From an uncultured Prevotellaceae bacterium (GTDB lineage Bacteria > Bacteroidota > Bacteroidia > Bacteroidales > Bacteroidaceae): a stretch of DNA of 49,936 nt. Under the pieces are notes generated by a model. It was not told where the DNA came from and did not search any database. It was given only the letters and a program-made list of their open reading frames with translations. Positions 25,635-33,798 of this stretch are shown one piece after another (position 1 is the stretch's first letter; each line of letters starts with the position of its first letter). Location of the stretch: NCBI GenBank assembly GCA_902786665.1, contig CADADN010000022.1, positions 1-49,936 of the forward strand, read 5' to 3'. A program made the translations under genes and the position numbers.

Positions 25635-26768
25635 TTATTTTCTCAGGAGTACGGTGACTTGCAGCGTAATGTCGAAAAATACCATTTTCGCATTGACGTT
25701 GCGCCCGATGTCGAAGCTGGCCTTCTCCATCAGTTCCGACAACTCCATCACGTTGTTCTCATTGACGAACGGCGCGAACCGTTTCACAAAATTCTCCTCT
25801 TCCAACGTCATGTAGGTGAGTTCCGGGTTATGGAAATTGGAGATGAAGCTTTCCCTCACCATCCGTTGGAAATAGGTGAGCATGCGCCTTTGCTTCTCCC
25901 TTCCATATTTCGCCACATCCATGCTCCAGTTGCGCATACCCGCCACGTCGCGCATGAACGACTTCCTGGTGAGGTTGATGAAATCCTCTAGAAATTCCCT
26001 GTTCTCGCTTTGTGCGTCGAGCGTGTCGAGTGCAGCCATCCAACTGCCTTGCGCAAACCTAGCGATGCGGTGTGCCGCCTCCTGTTCAATCCCCCTTCTA
26101 TCCACGAGTGCCTTCTCGATGTCCTCCGTGCCGATGCGCGGAATGTCGAAACGTTGCGTTCTGCTTCGTATGGTTTCCAAGAGTGCGGCGGGGTTCTCAC
26201 TGACGAGCAGGAAGATGGTTTGTGAAGGCGGCTCCTCAATCATTTTCAGCAGTTTGTTGGCGGTGTCTTCGCGCATGCGCTCCGGCAGCCATACGAGCGA
26301 CACCTTGTATCCTCCCTGGCTCGACCTCAGACTGAGTTTATGCGACACCGTGTCGGCCTCCTTCACCGTCATGATGGCTTGCTGCGAAGTGGTTCCTATG
26401 GCTTCCAGCCATTGCTCTATGGTGAAATAGGGCCCTTTTGCGAGCAGTTCGTGCCACTCGTTGGAGAAGTCGTCGCTGATGGGTTTGTAGTCTGCCGAAG
26501 AGTTTGCCGGCTTGATGACGGGGAAGGTGAAATGCAAGTCGGGATGCGCCCATTTGCGCAGCATCACACATTGCGGGCAGACACCGCAGCTGTCGCCGTC
26601 GTGGCGGTTGGCGCACAACAGGTATGAGGCGAAAGCCATGGCCAATGCCATCTTTCCGCTGCCATGCGGACCACTGATGAGCATGGCGTGTGGCAGGCGG
26701 CCATCGGCCACCAGTTTGCGCAAGCGCTCCTTGGCATCATACTGCCCTATCACCTCTTCGAATTTCAT
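25635..26768 (-). CDS. holB: DNA polymerase III delta-prime subunit
   Basis: 377 residues. It is part of the clamp loader that opens the sliding clamp at primed DNA. The AAA+ domain begins at the N-terminus with a P-loop GPHGSGKM (33-40). A zinc-binding set Cys52, Cys61, Cys64, Cys67 (CGVCPQC) follows, as in delta-prime and gamma subunits. KMIEEPPSQTIFLLVSENP and SRTQRF mark the sensor and arginine-finger regions; the Cys of the usual SRC motif is replaced by Thr. It sits 43 bases after metF and 56 before ricT, a common holB-ricT order. Confidence 0.93.
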   Translation of the reverse strand: MKFEEVIGQYDAKERLRKLVADGRLPHAMLISGPHGSGKMALAMAFASYLLCANRHDGDSCGVCPQCVMLRKWAHPDLHFTFPVIKPANSSADYKPISDDFSNEWHELLAKGPYFTIEQWLEAIGTTSQQAIMTVKEADTVSHKLSLRSSQGGYKVSLVWLPERMREDTANKLLKMIEEPPSQTIFLLVSENPAALLETIRSRTQRFDIPRIGTEDIEKALVDRRGIEQEAAHRIARFAQGSWMAALDTLDAQSENREFLEDFINLTRKSFMRDVAGMRNWSMDVAKYGREKQRRMLTYFQRMVRESFISNFHNPELTYMTLEEENFVKRFAPFVNENNVMELSELMEKASFDIGRNVNAKMVFFDITLQVTVLLRK

Positions 26769-26811
26769 CTCTTATAGTCTGTCTTGTTTTGGTTTATCGT
26801 GTTCATATCAA

Positions 26812-27768
26812 TCACATGAGCCTGGAAGCCACCTCCTTGACCGACTCCACGGCGGAGACGGTGTAGAAATGGATGTTCTCCACTCCGTGGTCGTAAAGGT
26901 CGCGGCACTGCTCCGTGGTCCATTCCACGCCGAGTCGACGCACCTCGTCGTCGGTCTTGCATTTGAGCATCTCTGAGGCGAGTGCTTCCGGCAAGTCACA
27001 GTGGAAGGTCTTTGGCACCATGTTGAACTGTGAGCGCTTGGCGAGAGGCTTGATGCCGGGTATGATGGGCATGGTGATGCCCATGGCCCTTGCCTTTTCC
27101 ACGAACTCATAGTAGCGTTGGTTGTCGAAGAACATCTGCGTGACGGCATATTTCGCCCCCAACTGCTGCTTTTCCAACAAGTGTTTCATATCTTGCTCCA
27201 TGTTGGGTGCCTCCTCATGTTTCTCGGGATAGCACGCCACGCCGAAGGTGAAAGGTGTTCCCGGATGCTTGATGGCAGTGCCGTCGGCGAAGAAGCCCTC
27301 GTTGAACCTGTTGACCTGGCGTATGAGGTCGGTGGTGTGCGCATGACCTCCTTGCATCGGCACGAAGACCTTGTCGTCCTTCGCCTTGTCTCCACGGAGT
27401 AAGAGCAGGTTGCTGATGCCGAGGAACTGCAGGTCGAGCAGTTCATATTCGATGTTCTCGATGGTGGTGCCGCTGCAGATGACGTGAGGCACCACGGGAA
27501 TGCCGAATTTGTTTTGTATGGCCGCGGCGATGGCGATGGTGCCTGGACGGCGTCGCACACGGTGCCGCTCGAGAAGCCCGTTGTCGAGTTCGGTGTAGAC
27601 GTACTCGCTGTGGTGGGTGGTGATGTTGATGTATCGCGGGCAGAACTCACGCAAGGTCTCGATGGTCTTGAAGAGGCCGTCGGTGCCATTGCCTTTGAGT
27701 GGTGGAAGCACCTCGAAGGAGAATCCTCTCCCACCCTGCCTGCCGTCATGTATTTCTGTCAGACTCAT
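26812..27768 (-). CDS. metF: 5,10-methylenetetrahydrofolate reductase
   Basis: 318 residues from the ATG at 27768 (MSLTEIHDGRQGGRGFSFEVLPPLKG); a longer frame from 27816 adds 16 non-conserved residues. MetF reduces methylene-THF to methyl-THF for methionine synthesis, using FAD. Family blocks are clear: SFEVLPP, the FAD and folate contacts in NITTHHSEY, NLLLLRGDK, the segment FTFGVACYPEKHEEA and TQMFFDNQRYYEF. The length is normal for bacterial MetF. It leads the minus-strand run to holB. Confidence 0.95.
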   Translation of the reverse strand: MSLTEIHDGRQGGRGFSFEVLPPLKGNGTDGLFKTIETLREFCPRYINITTHHSEYVYTELDNGLLERHRVRRRPGTIAIAAAIQNKFGIPVVPHVICSGTTIENIEYELLDLQFLGISNLLLLRGDKAKDDKVFVPMQGGHAHTTDLIRQVNRFNEGFFADGTAIKHPGTPFTFGVACYPEKHEEAPNMEQDMKHLLEKQQLGAKYAVTQMFFDNQRYYEFVEKARAMGITMPIIPGIKPLAKRSQFNMVPKTFHCDLPEALASEMLKCKTDDEVRRLGVEWTTEQCRDLYDHGVENIHFYTVSAVESVKEVASRLM

Positions 27769-27807
27769 ATTCTCTGTTTGCTTATTGAAGACAAGGTGCC
27801 TTGCTTC

Positions 27808-27826
27808 GGGGCACAAGACCCGCCCC
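27808..27826. repeat. REP-like hairpin, second copy of the GGTCTTGTGCC core
   Basis: GGGGC (27808-27812) and GCCCC (27822-27826) form a hairpin around ACAAGACCC. On the minus strand the core GGTCTTGTGCC equals that of the hairpin at 881-901, while the arms differ. It lies in the 92-base gap between metF and the secreted protein gene. Confidence 0.5.
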
Positions 27827-27860
27827 TACAGCTGCACCGTTGCCGCACTGCCGAATTTGT

Positions 27861-29573
27861 TCATTTGACAACGTGTTTCCTTCCGTCGCGGACGACGATG
27901 CCGCGGCCATGGCCGCCCCATGGCTGTCCTCCCACGGTGTAGGAACGTCCGGAATGCCGAGGAGAGCCAAGTTGCACGTTGCCGACATGGAGTGTGACAC
28001 GGTCTTGTATGAGGTGGACGGGTGTGCGGCCTTCCGTACCAACTCCCTTCACCGTCATGCTGGCCGACCGTCGGTCGACGCCTTCCGGCAAGGGTTGGCA
28101 GACAAAGTACAGTTCACTTTCGCCCTGGCGCCCGGCTTTCGTGCGTGGTGTGTCGTCCACCCTCACTTCCGTCACCCATTCGGGCAGTCCTTCCAAATGA
28201 TAGTTGGACACCCCGCCTTCGCCATTCCATTCACGCGCCGTCTTCACGACCACCCCTTGCGAGGTGTCGCCTCTCACGGCGCTCGTCTCTCCGTCGGCGG
28301 AGACATACATCACGTTGCCGCCACCAAGATTGGAGATGATGACGGCATCATACAACGCCTCCATACCGATGTCCATCGCCAGGCTGTTGCCATAGACATT
28401 GAACCCGGTGTTTCCCGTATCGGGGTCGCGGAAGAGCATCAGCCCCTCCTGCACGTCGTCCACGTCGTTGTTGAAATAATAGCCATACACTCCCATGTCC
28501 ATGCCCTCGCGGTCGAATCCATCCACCACGAGTGCGAAGCCGTTGTCATCGTAATCGTCGGGGTTGATGACGACGGGGGGCTCCACAAGATTCCCTTCTC
28601 CGTCCTCCACCCGTTTGGAAAACAGCACATAACCATCATAGATGGTCTTTCCGTTTCGCGTCAGGTTGGAGACGAAGCCCAGGGTGTCTGCGGCAGTGGC
28701 ATGGAGGGTGTCGGTGTATTCATAGGTTGGAACCTTCTGCACCGTGCCGTTGGACAGTTGGCGGGTCGTACACTTGGAGACATAGCATGTCAGGGTGTCG
28801 CCATCGGGAATGGGTTGCCCGGAATAAGAACATCCCTGCACGAAGACCCGTTCGACAACCAATGGAGCCATCGGCCTGTCGAACACCTGCGCCGCCCCAT
28901 AAGACGGGTATCTCCCGCTGACAAGACCCGTCCCGAAGACATTGTCGCCCACGACGCCCCATCGCTGGAGATTGCTGTAGGTGCCGCCCATATAGTAGAA
29001 CCGTTGGTGGTCGTCGGTGGATTTGATGATCACCTTTCCTCCCGCCATCACCCTTCCGGGATGGACACTGTTGTTCGCCCGGAGCACATGGAAATAGCAT
29101 TCCTCACCGATGAAGAAGGAGTCGGCTCCCCAAGTGAGCGTGGGAGTGTAGTATTGCTCGCCAGGAGCATAGCTCATACGATAGTTGCCGTCGGCATCCA
29201 CCACGACGGAAGGGTCATCGAAATACTCTCCTTGGTTGACGAGTTTGGAGAACGTCCAAGTATGCCACTCGCCACGCTTTTGCTCGTCGGTGTTCTCAAA
29301 GACGACGGCTTGCCACGGTCTCACATAGAGCGTAGTGGGATAATATCCCCTGCCGTCGAGCCCGAAGCCCACGTAATAGCCGCCTTCAGGGCGACGATAA
29401 TAAGTACCGGAGGACTTCGTGCGTTTCGGCGGGGTGATGCCGGTCACGGGTACAGCCCTCAAGGTGGACAACACGGGGAGTTGCCCCGTGTCGCCCACCA
29501 TCATGCCGCGCTCCACTTGTGCGAAGCACGGCATGACAGCGAACATGGCCATGGCCAGCGTCCAAATTTTCAT
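27861..29573 (-). CDS. Secreted protein, paralogue of the one at 35598-37364
   Basis: 570 residues with a signal peptide (MKIWTLAMAMFAVMPCFA). The middle is beta-rich with repeated Tyr/Gly/Asp segments. The C-terminal quarter contains LPEWVTEVRVDDT and FVCQPLPEGVDRRSASM, matching LPEWVEGLQVDTT and PVCKPLPEGVTGRSCRL in the gene at 35598-37364. It ends GIVVRDGRKHVVK, which resembles the short tail (GIYIVxGKKVLVK) on many exported Prevotella proteins and may be a degenerate T9SS-type sorting tail. I know no biochemical function. A CTCCCCTTTAA array lies directly upstream of the ATG, and metF follows 92 bases after the stop. Confidence 0.8.
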   Translation of the reverse strand: MKIWTLAMAMFAVMPCFAQVERGMMVGDTGQLPVLSTLRAVPVTGITPPKRTKSSGTYYRRPEGGYYVGFGLDGRGYYPTTLYVRPWQAVVFENTDEQKRGEWHTWTFSKLVNQGEYFDDPSVVVDADGNYRMSYAPGEQYYTPTLTWGADSFFIGEECYFHVLRANNSVHPGRVMAGGKVIIKSTDDHQRFYYMGGTYSNLQRWGVVGDNVFGTGLVSGRYPSYGAAQVFDRPMAPLVVERVFVQGCSYSGQPIPDGDTLTCYVSKCTTRQLSNGTVQKVPTYEYTDTLHATAADTLGFVSNLTRNGKTIYDGYVLFSKRVEDGEGNLVEPPVVINPDDYDDNGFALVVDGFDREGMDMGVYGYYFNNDVDDVQEGLMLFRDPDTGNTGFNVYGNSLAMDIGMEALYDAVIISNLGGGNVMYVSADGETSAVRGDTSQGVVVKTAREWNGEGGVSNYHLEGLPEWVTEVRVDDTPRTKAGRQGESELYFVCQPLPEGVDRRSASMTVKGVGTEGRTPVHLIQDRVTLHVGNVQLGSPRHSGRSYTVGGQPWGGHGRGIVVRDGRKHVVK

Positions 29574-29589
29574 TCGTGACAGATAAGAA

Positions 29590-29676
29590 GGAGTTAAAAG
29601 GGAGTTAAAGGGGAGTTAAAGAGGAGTTAAAGGGACGTATGTTCATTTTCAAGGGAGTTAAAGGGACGTATGTTCA
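29590..29676 (-). repeat. CTCCCCTTTAA array, copy 3
   Basis: On the minus strand, two heads GAACATACGTCCC each lead into TTTAACTCC units; the second runs for four more units and ends 16 bases before the ATG at 29573. Same orientation relative to its gene as copies 1 and 2. Confidence 0.8.
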
Positions 29677-29763
29677 CCTTTACTGCCAATTTTGGAGACG
29701 ATACCGCCATCCATATTTCTTTAAAACCTTCCAAACGCCTTTTTTCCTATATTTATCAATTTA

Positions 29764-31233
29764 TTATTTTCTTTCTCTCCACAACTTGCTCATGTCCTCA
29801 AGCGTCTTGCCCTTGGTCTCAGGCACGAGCCTCCAGACGAAGATGGCGGCGACGACACAGATGATGCCATAGAGGCCGTAGGTGAACCAATGGCCGAAGT
29901 CATCACCTTCGGTGAGGTGCATGTTGAACATCGGAACGAAGGAGGAGGAAACGATGAAGTTGAATATCCACTGGAAAGCCACGGCGATGGCCACGGCACC
30001 GCCACGGATGGTGTTGGGGAAGATTTCGGAGATGAGCACCCAGGTAATCGGTCCCCATGAGAACATGAACGATGCAGCATAGACCATGATGCTGGCTGCT
30101 GTCACCATTTCCATTCCTGCGTGTCCGAAAGTGACGGCCACTCCGAATGCACCGAGTGCCATGCCTAATGAACCCCATATGAGGAGAGGTTTGCGGCCCC
30201 ATTTCTCCACAGTGAATATGGCCACCAGGGTAAACAAGATATTGACAACGCCCATGAAGACGGTGACCATCATCGGGTCTTCCATACCCATGTCGCCGAA
30301 GATGCGGGGAGCGTAGTAAAGCACGGCGTTGATGCCCACAGCCTGTTGGAAGACGGAGAGCATGATGCCGATGAAAATACACATGACACCGTAGGTCAAC
30401 AACTTCTCTGTCTTCACGGTGATGGTCTCCTTGATGTCCTTCAGGATTTGTGCGGCCTTCTCACTGCCATTGATCTTCGACAGCACGGAAAGAGCCTTGC
30501 TGTCCTCGTGGATACTGACAAGATATCGCGGTGTCTCGGGCACGAAGCAGATGAGCAGGGCGAAAAGTCCTGCCGGCACGGCCTCGCTACCAAACATATA
30601 GCGCCATCCTGTGGTGACTGTCCACTGGGCAGCCGGTGTGATGGCGGCGATGCCTTTTCCCATCTCCTCCACGACAGGCTGGATGTGGTCGCCAAGGATG
30701 AAGAAATTGACGAAATAGACCACCAACTGGCCGAAGATGATGGCGAACTGGTTCCAACTCACCAGCATGCCACGGATGTTGGACGGTGCCACCTCGCCGA
30801 TGTACATGGGGCAGATGGCGGATGCCAGTCCCACGCCGATGCCACCGATGATGCGGTAGATGTTGAACATCACCAAGAGCGACATGGTGGGTTCACCATA
30901 ATTGAAGAAAAGGAATTCAGGCCTCATCGAACCAAGGGCGGAAATGAAGAACAACACGCCGGCGATGATGAGCGACTTCTTTCGTCCCAGCTGTGTTGCG
31001 AGGAAACCCGATAGGGCCGAACCGATGATACAGCCAATGAGGGCGGATGCCGAGGTAAAACCATGCCAGGCATCGGTGTAGGCGAAGTCTTTCGCTTCCA
31101 TGAAGAACGCTTGCAGACCTTTCTCCGCACCCGAGATGACGGCTGTGTCGTAGCCGAAGAGCAGGCCGCCCAAGACGGCGACCATGACAATGGAAATGAG
31201 GTAGGATTTGCTACCTTGTTGACTTTGGTTCAT
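29764..31233 (-). CDS. Sugar:H+ symporter of the XylE type (MFS sugar porter)
   Basis: 489 residues from the ATG at 31233 (MNQSQQGSKSYLISI); the frame opens 12 codons earlier but the promoter box supports the inner start. Twelve membrane segments are expected. Sugar porter signatures are visible: GGLLFGYDTAVISGA in the first helix, GRKKSL, the PMYIGEVAPSNIRG block, PETPRYL, QQAVGINAVLYYAP and VPETKGKTLEDM at the end. The long periplasmic loop after helix 1 resembles E. coli XylE. D-xylose is the likely substrate by resemblance only; glucose or arabinose remains possible. It is divergent from the M6 metalloprotease. Confidence 0.9.
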   Translation of the reverse strand: MNQSQQGSKSYLISIVMVAVLGGLLFGYDTAVISGAEKGLQAFFMEAKDFAYTDAWHGFTSASALIGCIIGSALSGFLATQLGRKKSLIIAGVLFFISALGSMRPEFLFFNYGEPTMSLLVMFNIYRIIGGIGVGLASAICPMYIGEVAPSNIRGMLVSWNQFAIIFGQLVVYFVNFFILGDHIQPVVEEMGKGIAAITPAAQWTVTTGWRYMFGSEAVPAGLFALLICFVPETPRYLVSIHEDSKALSVLSKINGSEKAAQILKDIKETITVKTEKLLTYGVMCIFIGIMLSVFQQAVGINAVLYYAPRIFGDMGMEDPMMVTVFMGVVNILFTLVAIFTVEKWGRKPLLIWGSLGMALGAFGVAVTFGHAGMEMVTAASIMVYAASFMFSWGPITWVLISEIFPNTIRGGAVAIAVAFQWIFNFIVSSSFVPMFNMHLTEGDDFGHWFTYGLYGIICVVAAIFVWRLVPETKGKTLEDMSKLWRERK

Positions 31234-31266
31234 AGTTATTGTTGATTGATTTGATGCTATATTCAG

Positions 31267-31274
31267 CAAAGGTA
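31267..31274 (-). promoter_or_regulatory. -7 box (TACCTTTG) for the sugar symporter
   Basis: On the minus strand TACCTTTGC fits TAnnTTTG and lies 34 bases before the ATG at 31233. I see no TTTG at -33. Confidence 0.55.
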
Positions 31275-31390
31275 GTGCTTTTTTTCGTAATAGCCGTATT
31301 TATGTTGTTTTTTTTGAAATAAAGGGGTTGAAATACACCCTTTTGGAACAAAAAAACATAAAAAAGCATAGGAATATGGGCAGATTATCT

Positions 31391-31398
31391 TAATTTTG
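31391..31398 (+). promoter_or_regulatory. -7 box (TAATTTTG) for the M6 metalloprotease
   Basis: TAATTTTGC fits TAnnTTTG and would give a leader of about 33 bases before the ATG at 31435. The -33 element is not clear. Confidence 0.55.
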
Positions 31399-31434
31399 CA
31401 AATGCAATATTGAAAAAACAAACAAACAACCGAT

Positions 31435-33546
31435 ATGAAGAAACTATTGACCTTTATTGCCATGGCAGTTTTTGCCATCGGCATGCAAGCCATCCCCGCC
31501 AAGCGCGGCATATGGCGCACGGTAAAATTGGAAGACGGCACATCGCTGCGCGTAGAACTCCGTGGTAACGAATACATACACTATTGGCAGAGCGAGGACG
31601 GCCGCTGCTTCTTCCACCAGCAAGACGGCGCCTACGTTGAGAAAACAAAGGAGGAACTGACAGATCAGGGTTGGGCCAACAGGGCAAGAGCCAAAGGTGC
31701 CAACGGCCCTCTGAGAAGCCATTACAGCTCCACCGCCGACGGACTGGGCGAGTATGGTAAAAGCGCACTCGGGTCGGTGGGCAGCATCGGAGAAGTGACG
31801 ATTCCCGTCATCCTCGTGGAATTCGCCGACGTGGAATTCCAACCTGAGAACACCATAGAGAAGATGAACAGCTTCTTCAACGAGGAAGGCTACATTGAAA
31901 ACCGCTATTGCGCAGGCTCGGCACGCGACTTCTTCATCGCACAAAGCTACGGGAAGTTCAAACCATCCTTCCCCGTGGTGGCCAAGGTGAAACTGACAAA
32001 GAACTATGCCGAATATGGAGCCAATGACAACGAAGGCCATGACAAGAACGTCATGTCGCTGGTGAGGGAGGCCATCGTCGCCGCCGTCAACCAAGGTGTG
32101 GACTTCTCACAATACTACAAGGACAACAACGTGCAGCTCGTCAGCTGCATCTATGCCGGGAGAGGGGAAGCCAGCGGCGGAGACGAGAACACCATCTGGC
32201 CCCACCAGCTCGACCTGCCTTCCTACTCAACCCTCTTGGGCGGATATAAATTCAAATCCTATTTCGTGGGAAATGAAATCAGCATGACTGGCGCCATAGA
32301 AGGAATTGGCACCTTCTGCCATGAGTTCGGACACGGGCTCGGACTGCCAGACTTCTATTGCACCGACTACAGCTACGATAACGAGTCAGCCTTCGGCAAC
32401 TGGAGCACCATGGACTCGGGATGCTACATCAACCAGGGATATGCTCCAGCTGGATACACGGCCTACGAACGTAGTTACCTCGGATGGCTCTCCATACCAG
32501 AAATCACCAGCCCGCAAGGCGTGGTGCTCGGCGACCCTGACGTGGAAGGCAGCGTACCTGCCGTGCTCTACCGCAACCCTTCCAACAGCAAGGAATATTT
32601 CATCTTCGAGAACAAGCAGCCAGGGGCATGGTATGCCTCCGAGATGGGCAGCGGACTATTTGTGTCACGCTTCGCCTACTCAAAAGACCAATGGCAATAC
32701 AACACGCTGAACAACAAGAAAGACGCCAAGCGCGCCATGGCTGTCACTGCAGACAATGCCAAACTCTATTACACCGCCACTCAGTCCAACCTCTATGGTA
32801 ACGCATTGGTCAACAAGGCGACATGGACGTATTTCAACAAAACGGAATGCACCACCGTCCCCATCTACAAGGTGATGAAACACAGCAACCGCACCGTGTC
32901 TTTCAACATCATGGGCAACGACATGAGCTATACCTACAAACCGACAGAGGGGACAACCTATGAACTGGTGAACAATGCCGACGACCTCGCCGATGGCGAC
33001 ATCATCATACTTGCCAATGTGGAGGATGCCATCGCCATGGGCGGCACACAAACCACTGAGGCACGCATCGGAGTATGTGTCAACCCACTCGAAGGTGGCA
33101 AGCTCATCGCCGAGGACAATATCCAGGAAATCGTGCTGAAACGCACCGCCAATGGCTACTGGGCCTTCCAAGTAGGCGATGTCTATCTGACGAGTGCCAC
33201 CTCCGGAAGCAAACTAGTGGGAACCAACAAGCCGGGCACCAACGCCATGGCCAGCATCGACATCAACGATGGCAACGCCGTCATCACCTTCCAAGTGAAA
33301 AACAACGCCAACAAGAACCTGCGCTACAACACCGAGAGCACATTATTCACCTGCTACGACACAGAAGGGGCTCCCGTGCAAATCTACCGCAAGGCCGCCG
33401 ACCAGAATGCCATCCAGACCATTGCAGCAGGAAAGACAGCACCGGTGCGCAAAGGCGCCTACACCCTCACCGGACAGCAAGAGGACAGGAACCACCTGGG
33501 CAAGGGCATACACATCATCGACGGGAAAAAAGTCCTGGTGAAATAG
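31435..33546 (+). CDS. Secreted M6-family metalloprotease with T9SS-like C-terminal tail
   Basis: 703 residues with a signal peptide (MKKLLTFIAMAVFAIGMQA). Residues about 115-390 are the M6 (immune inhibitor A-like) catalytic domain. The zinc site HEFGHGLGLPD lies at 296-306 (His296, Glu297, His300, Asp306), followed by the Met-turn region NWSTMDSGCY. Further blocks are typical of these proteins: GSARDFFIAQSYGKF, YRNPSNSKEYFIFENKQ. The remainder is beta-rich and ends GKGIHIIDGKKVLVK, like the short C-terminal tails of exported Prevotella proteins that may be sorted by T9SS. It likely cleaves host or dietary proteins outside the cell. A strong terminator follows, so it is transcribed alone. 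Confidence 0.9.
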   Translation: MKKLLTFIAMAVFAIGMQAIPAKRGIWRTVKLEDGTSLRVELRGNEYIHYWQSEDGRCFFHQQDGAYVEKTKEELTDQGWANRARAKGANGPLRSHYSSTADGLGEYGKSALGSVGSIGEVTIPVILVEFADVEFQPENTIEKMNSFFNEEGYIENRYCAGSARDFFIAQSYGKFKPSFPVVAKVKLTKNYAEYGANDNEGHDKNVMSLVREAIVAAVNQGVDFSQYYKDNNVQLVSCIYAGRGEASGGDENTIWPHQLDLPSYSTLLGGYKFKSYFVGNEISMTGAIEGIGTFCHEFGHGLGLPDFYCTDYSYDNESAFGNWSTMDSGCYINQGYAPAGYTAYERSYLGWLSIPEITSPQGVVLGDPDVEGSVPAVLYRNPSNSKEYFIFENKQPGAWYASEMGSGLFVSRFAYSKDQWQYNTLNNKKDAKRAMAVTADNAKLYYTATQSNLYGNALVNKATWTYFNKTECTTVPIYKVMKHSNRTVSFNIMGNDMSYTYKPTEGTTYELVNNADDLADGDIIILANVEDAIAMGGTQTTEARIGVCVNPLEGGKLIAEDNIQEIVLKRTANGYWAFQVGDVYLTSATSGSKLVGTNKPGTNAMASIDINDGNAVITFQVKNNANKNLRYNTESTLFTCYDTEGAPVQIYRKAADQNAIQTIAAGKTAPVRKGAYTLTGQQEDRNHLGKGIHIIDGKKVLVK

Positions 33547-33578
33547 CAGAAACATCACGCCCGAGACAATTTCAACAG

Positions 33579-33612
33579 AATCCCCCTGCATCGGACATAC
33601 AGGGGGATTTTC
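33579..33612 (+). terminator. Terminator after the M6 metalloprotease
   Basis: A perfect 10-bp stem (AATCCCCCTG at 33579-33588, CAGGGGGATT at 33600-33609) is followed by TTTCAATCTT. It lies 33 bases after the stop codon. Confidence 0.75.
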
Positions 33613-33644
33613 AATCTTAGCTTCGCTGATTTTTGTCGCGACTC

Positions 33645-33798
33645 GGCAGAGTTCAAGCAAGCTTGGCTCTGCTCTCGCTGTTCCAAATCTTCAATTTTCA
33701 ATCTTCAATTTTCAATCTTCAATCTTCAATCTTCAATTTTCAATTTTCAATCTTCAATTTTCAATCTTCAATCTTCAATCTTCAATTTTCAATCTTCA
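33645..33798 (-). repeat. Hairpin plus TTCAATC/T heptamer element, copy B
   Basis: A hairpin (GCAGAG-TT-CAAGC / GCTTG-G-CTCTGC, 33646-33672) followed by CTCTCGCT precedes about 16 heptamers TTCAATC or TTCAATT (33687-33798). The order and orientation equal copy A at 6642-6779. The array overlaps the last codons of the minus-strand gene 33782-35362 and supplies its TGA. Confidence 0.85.

Noticed and set aside
27801-29579. 592-codon open frame on + antisense to the secreted protein gene
   Set aside because: His/Val/Asp-rich shadow product; the minus-strand frame has a signal peptide and a homologue at 35598-37364.
33687-33798. Possible CRISPR array
   Set aside because: The repeat unit is seven bases with no spacers and no cas genes nearby.
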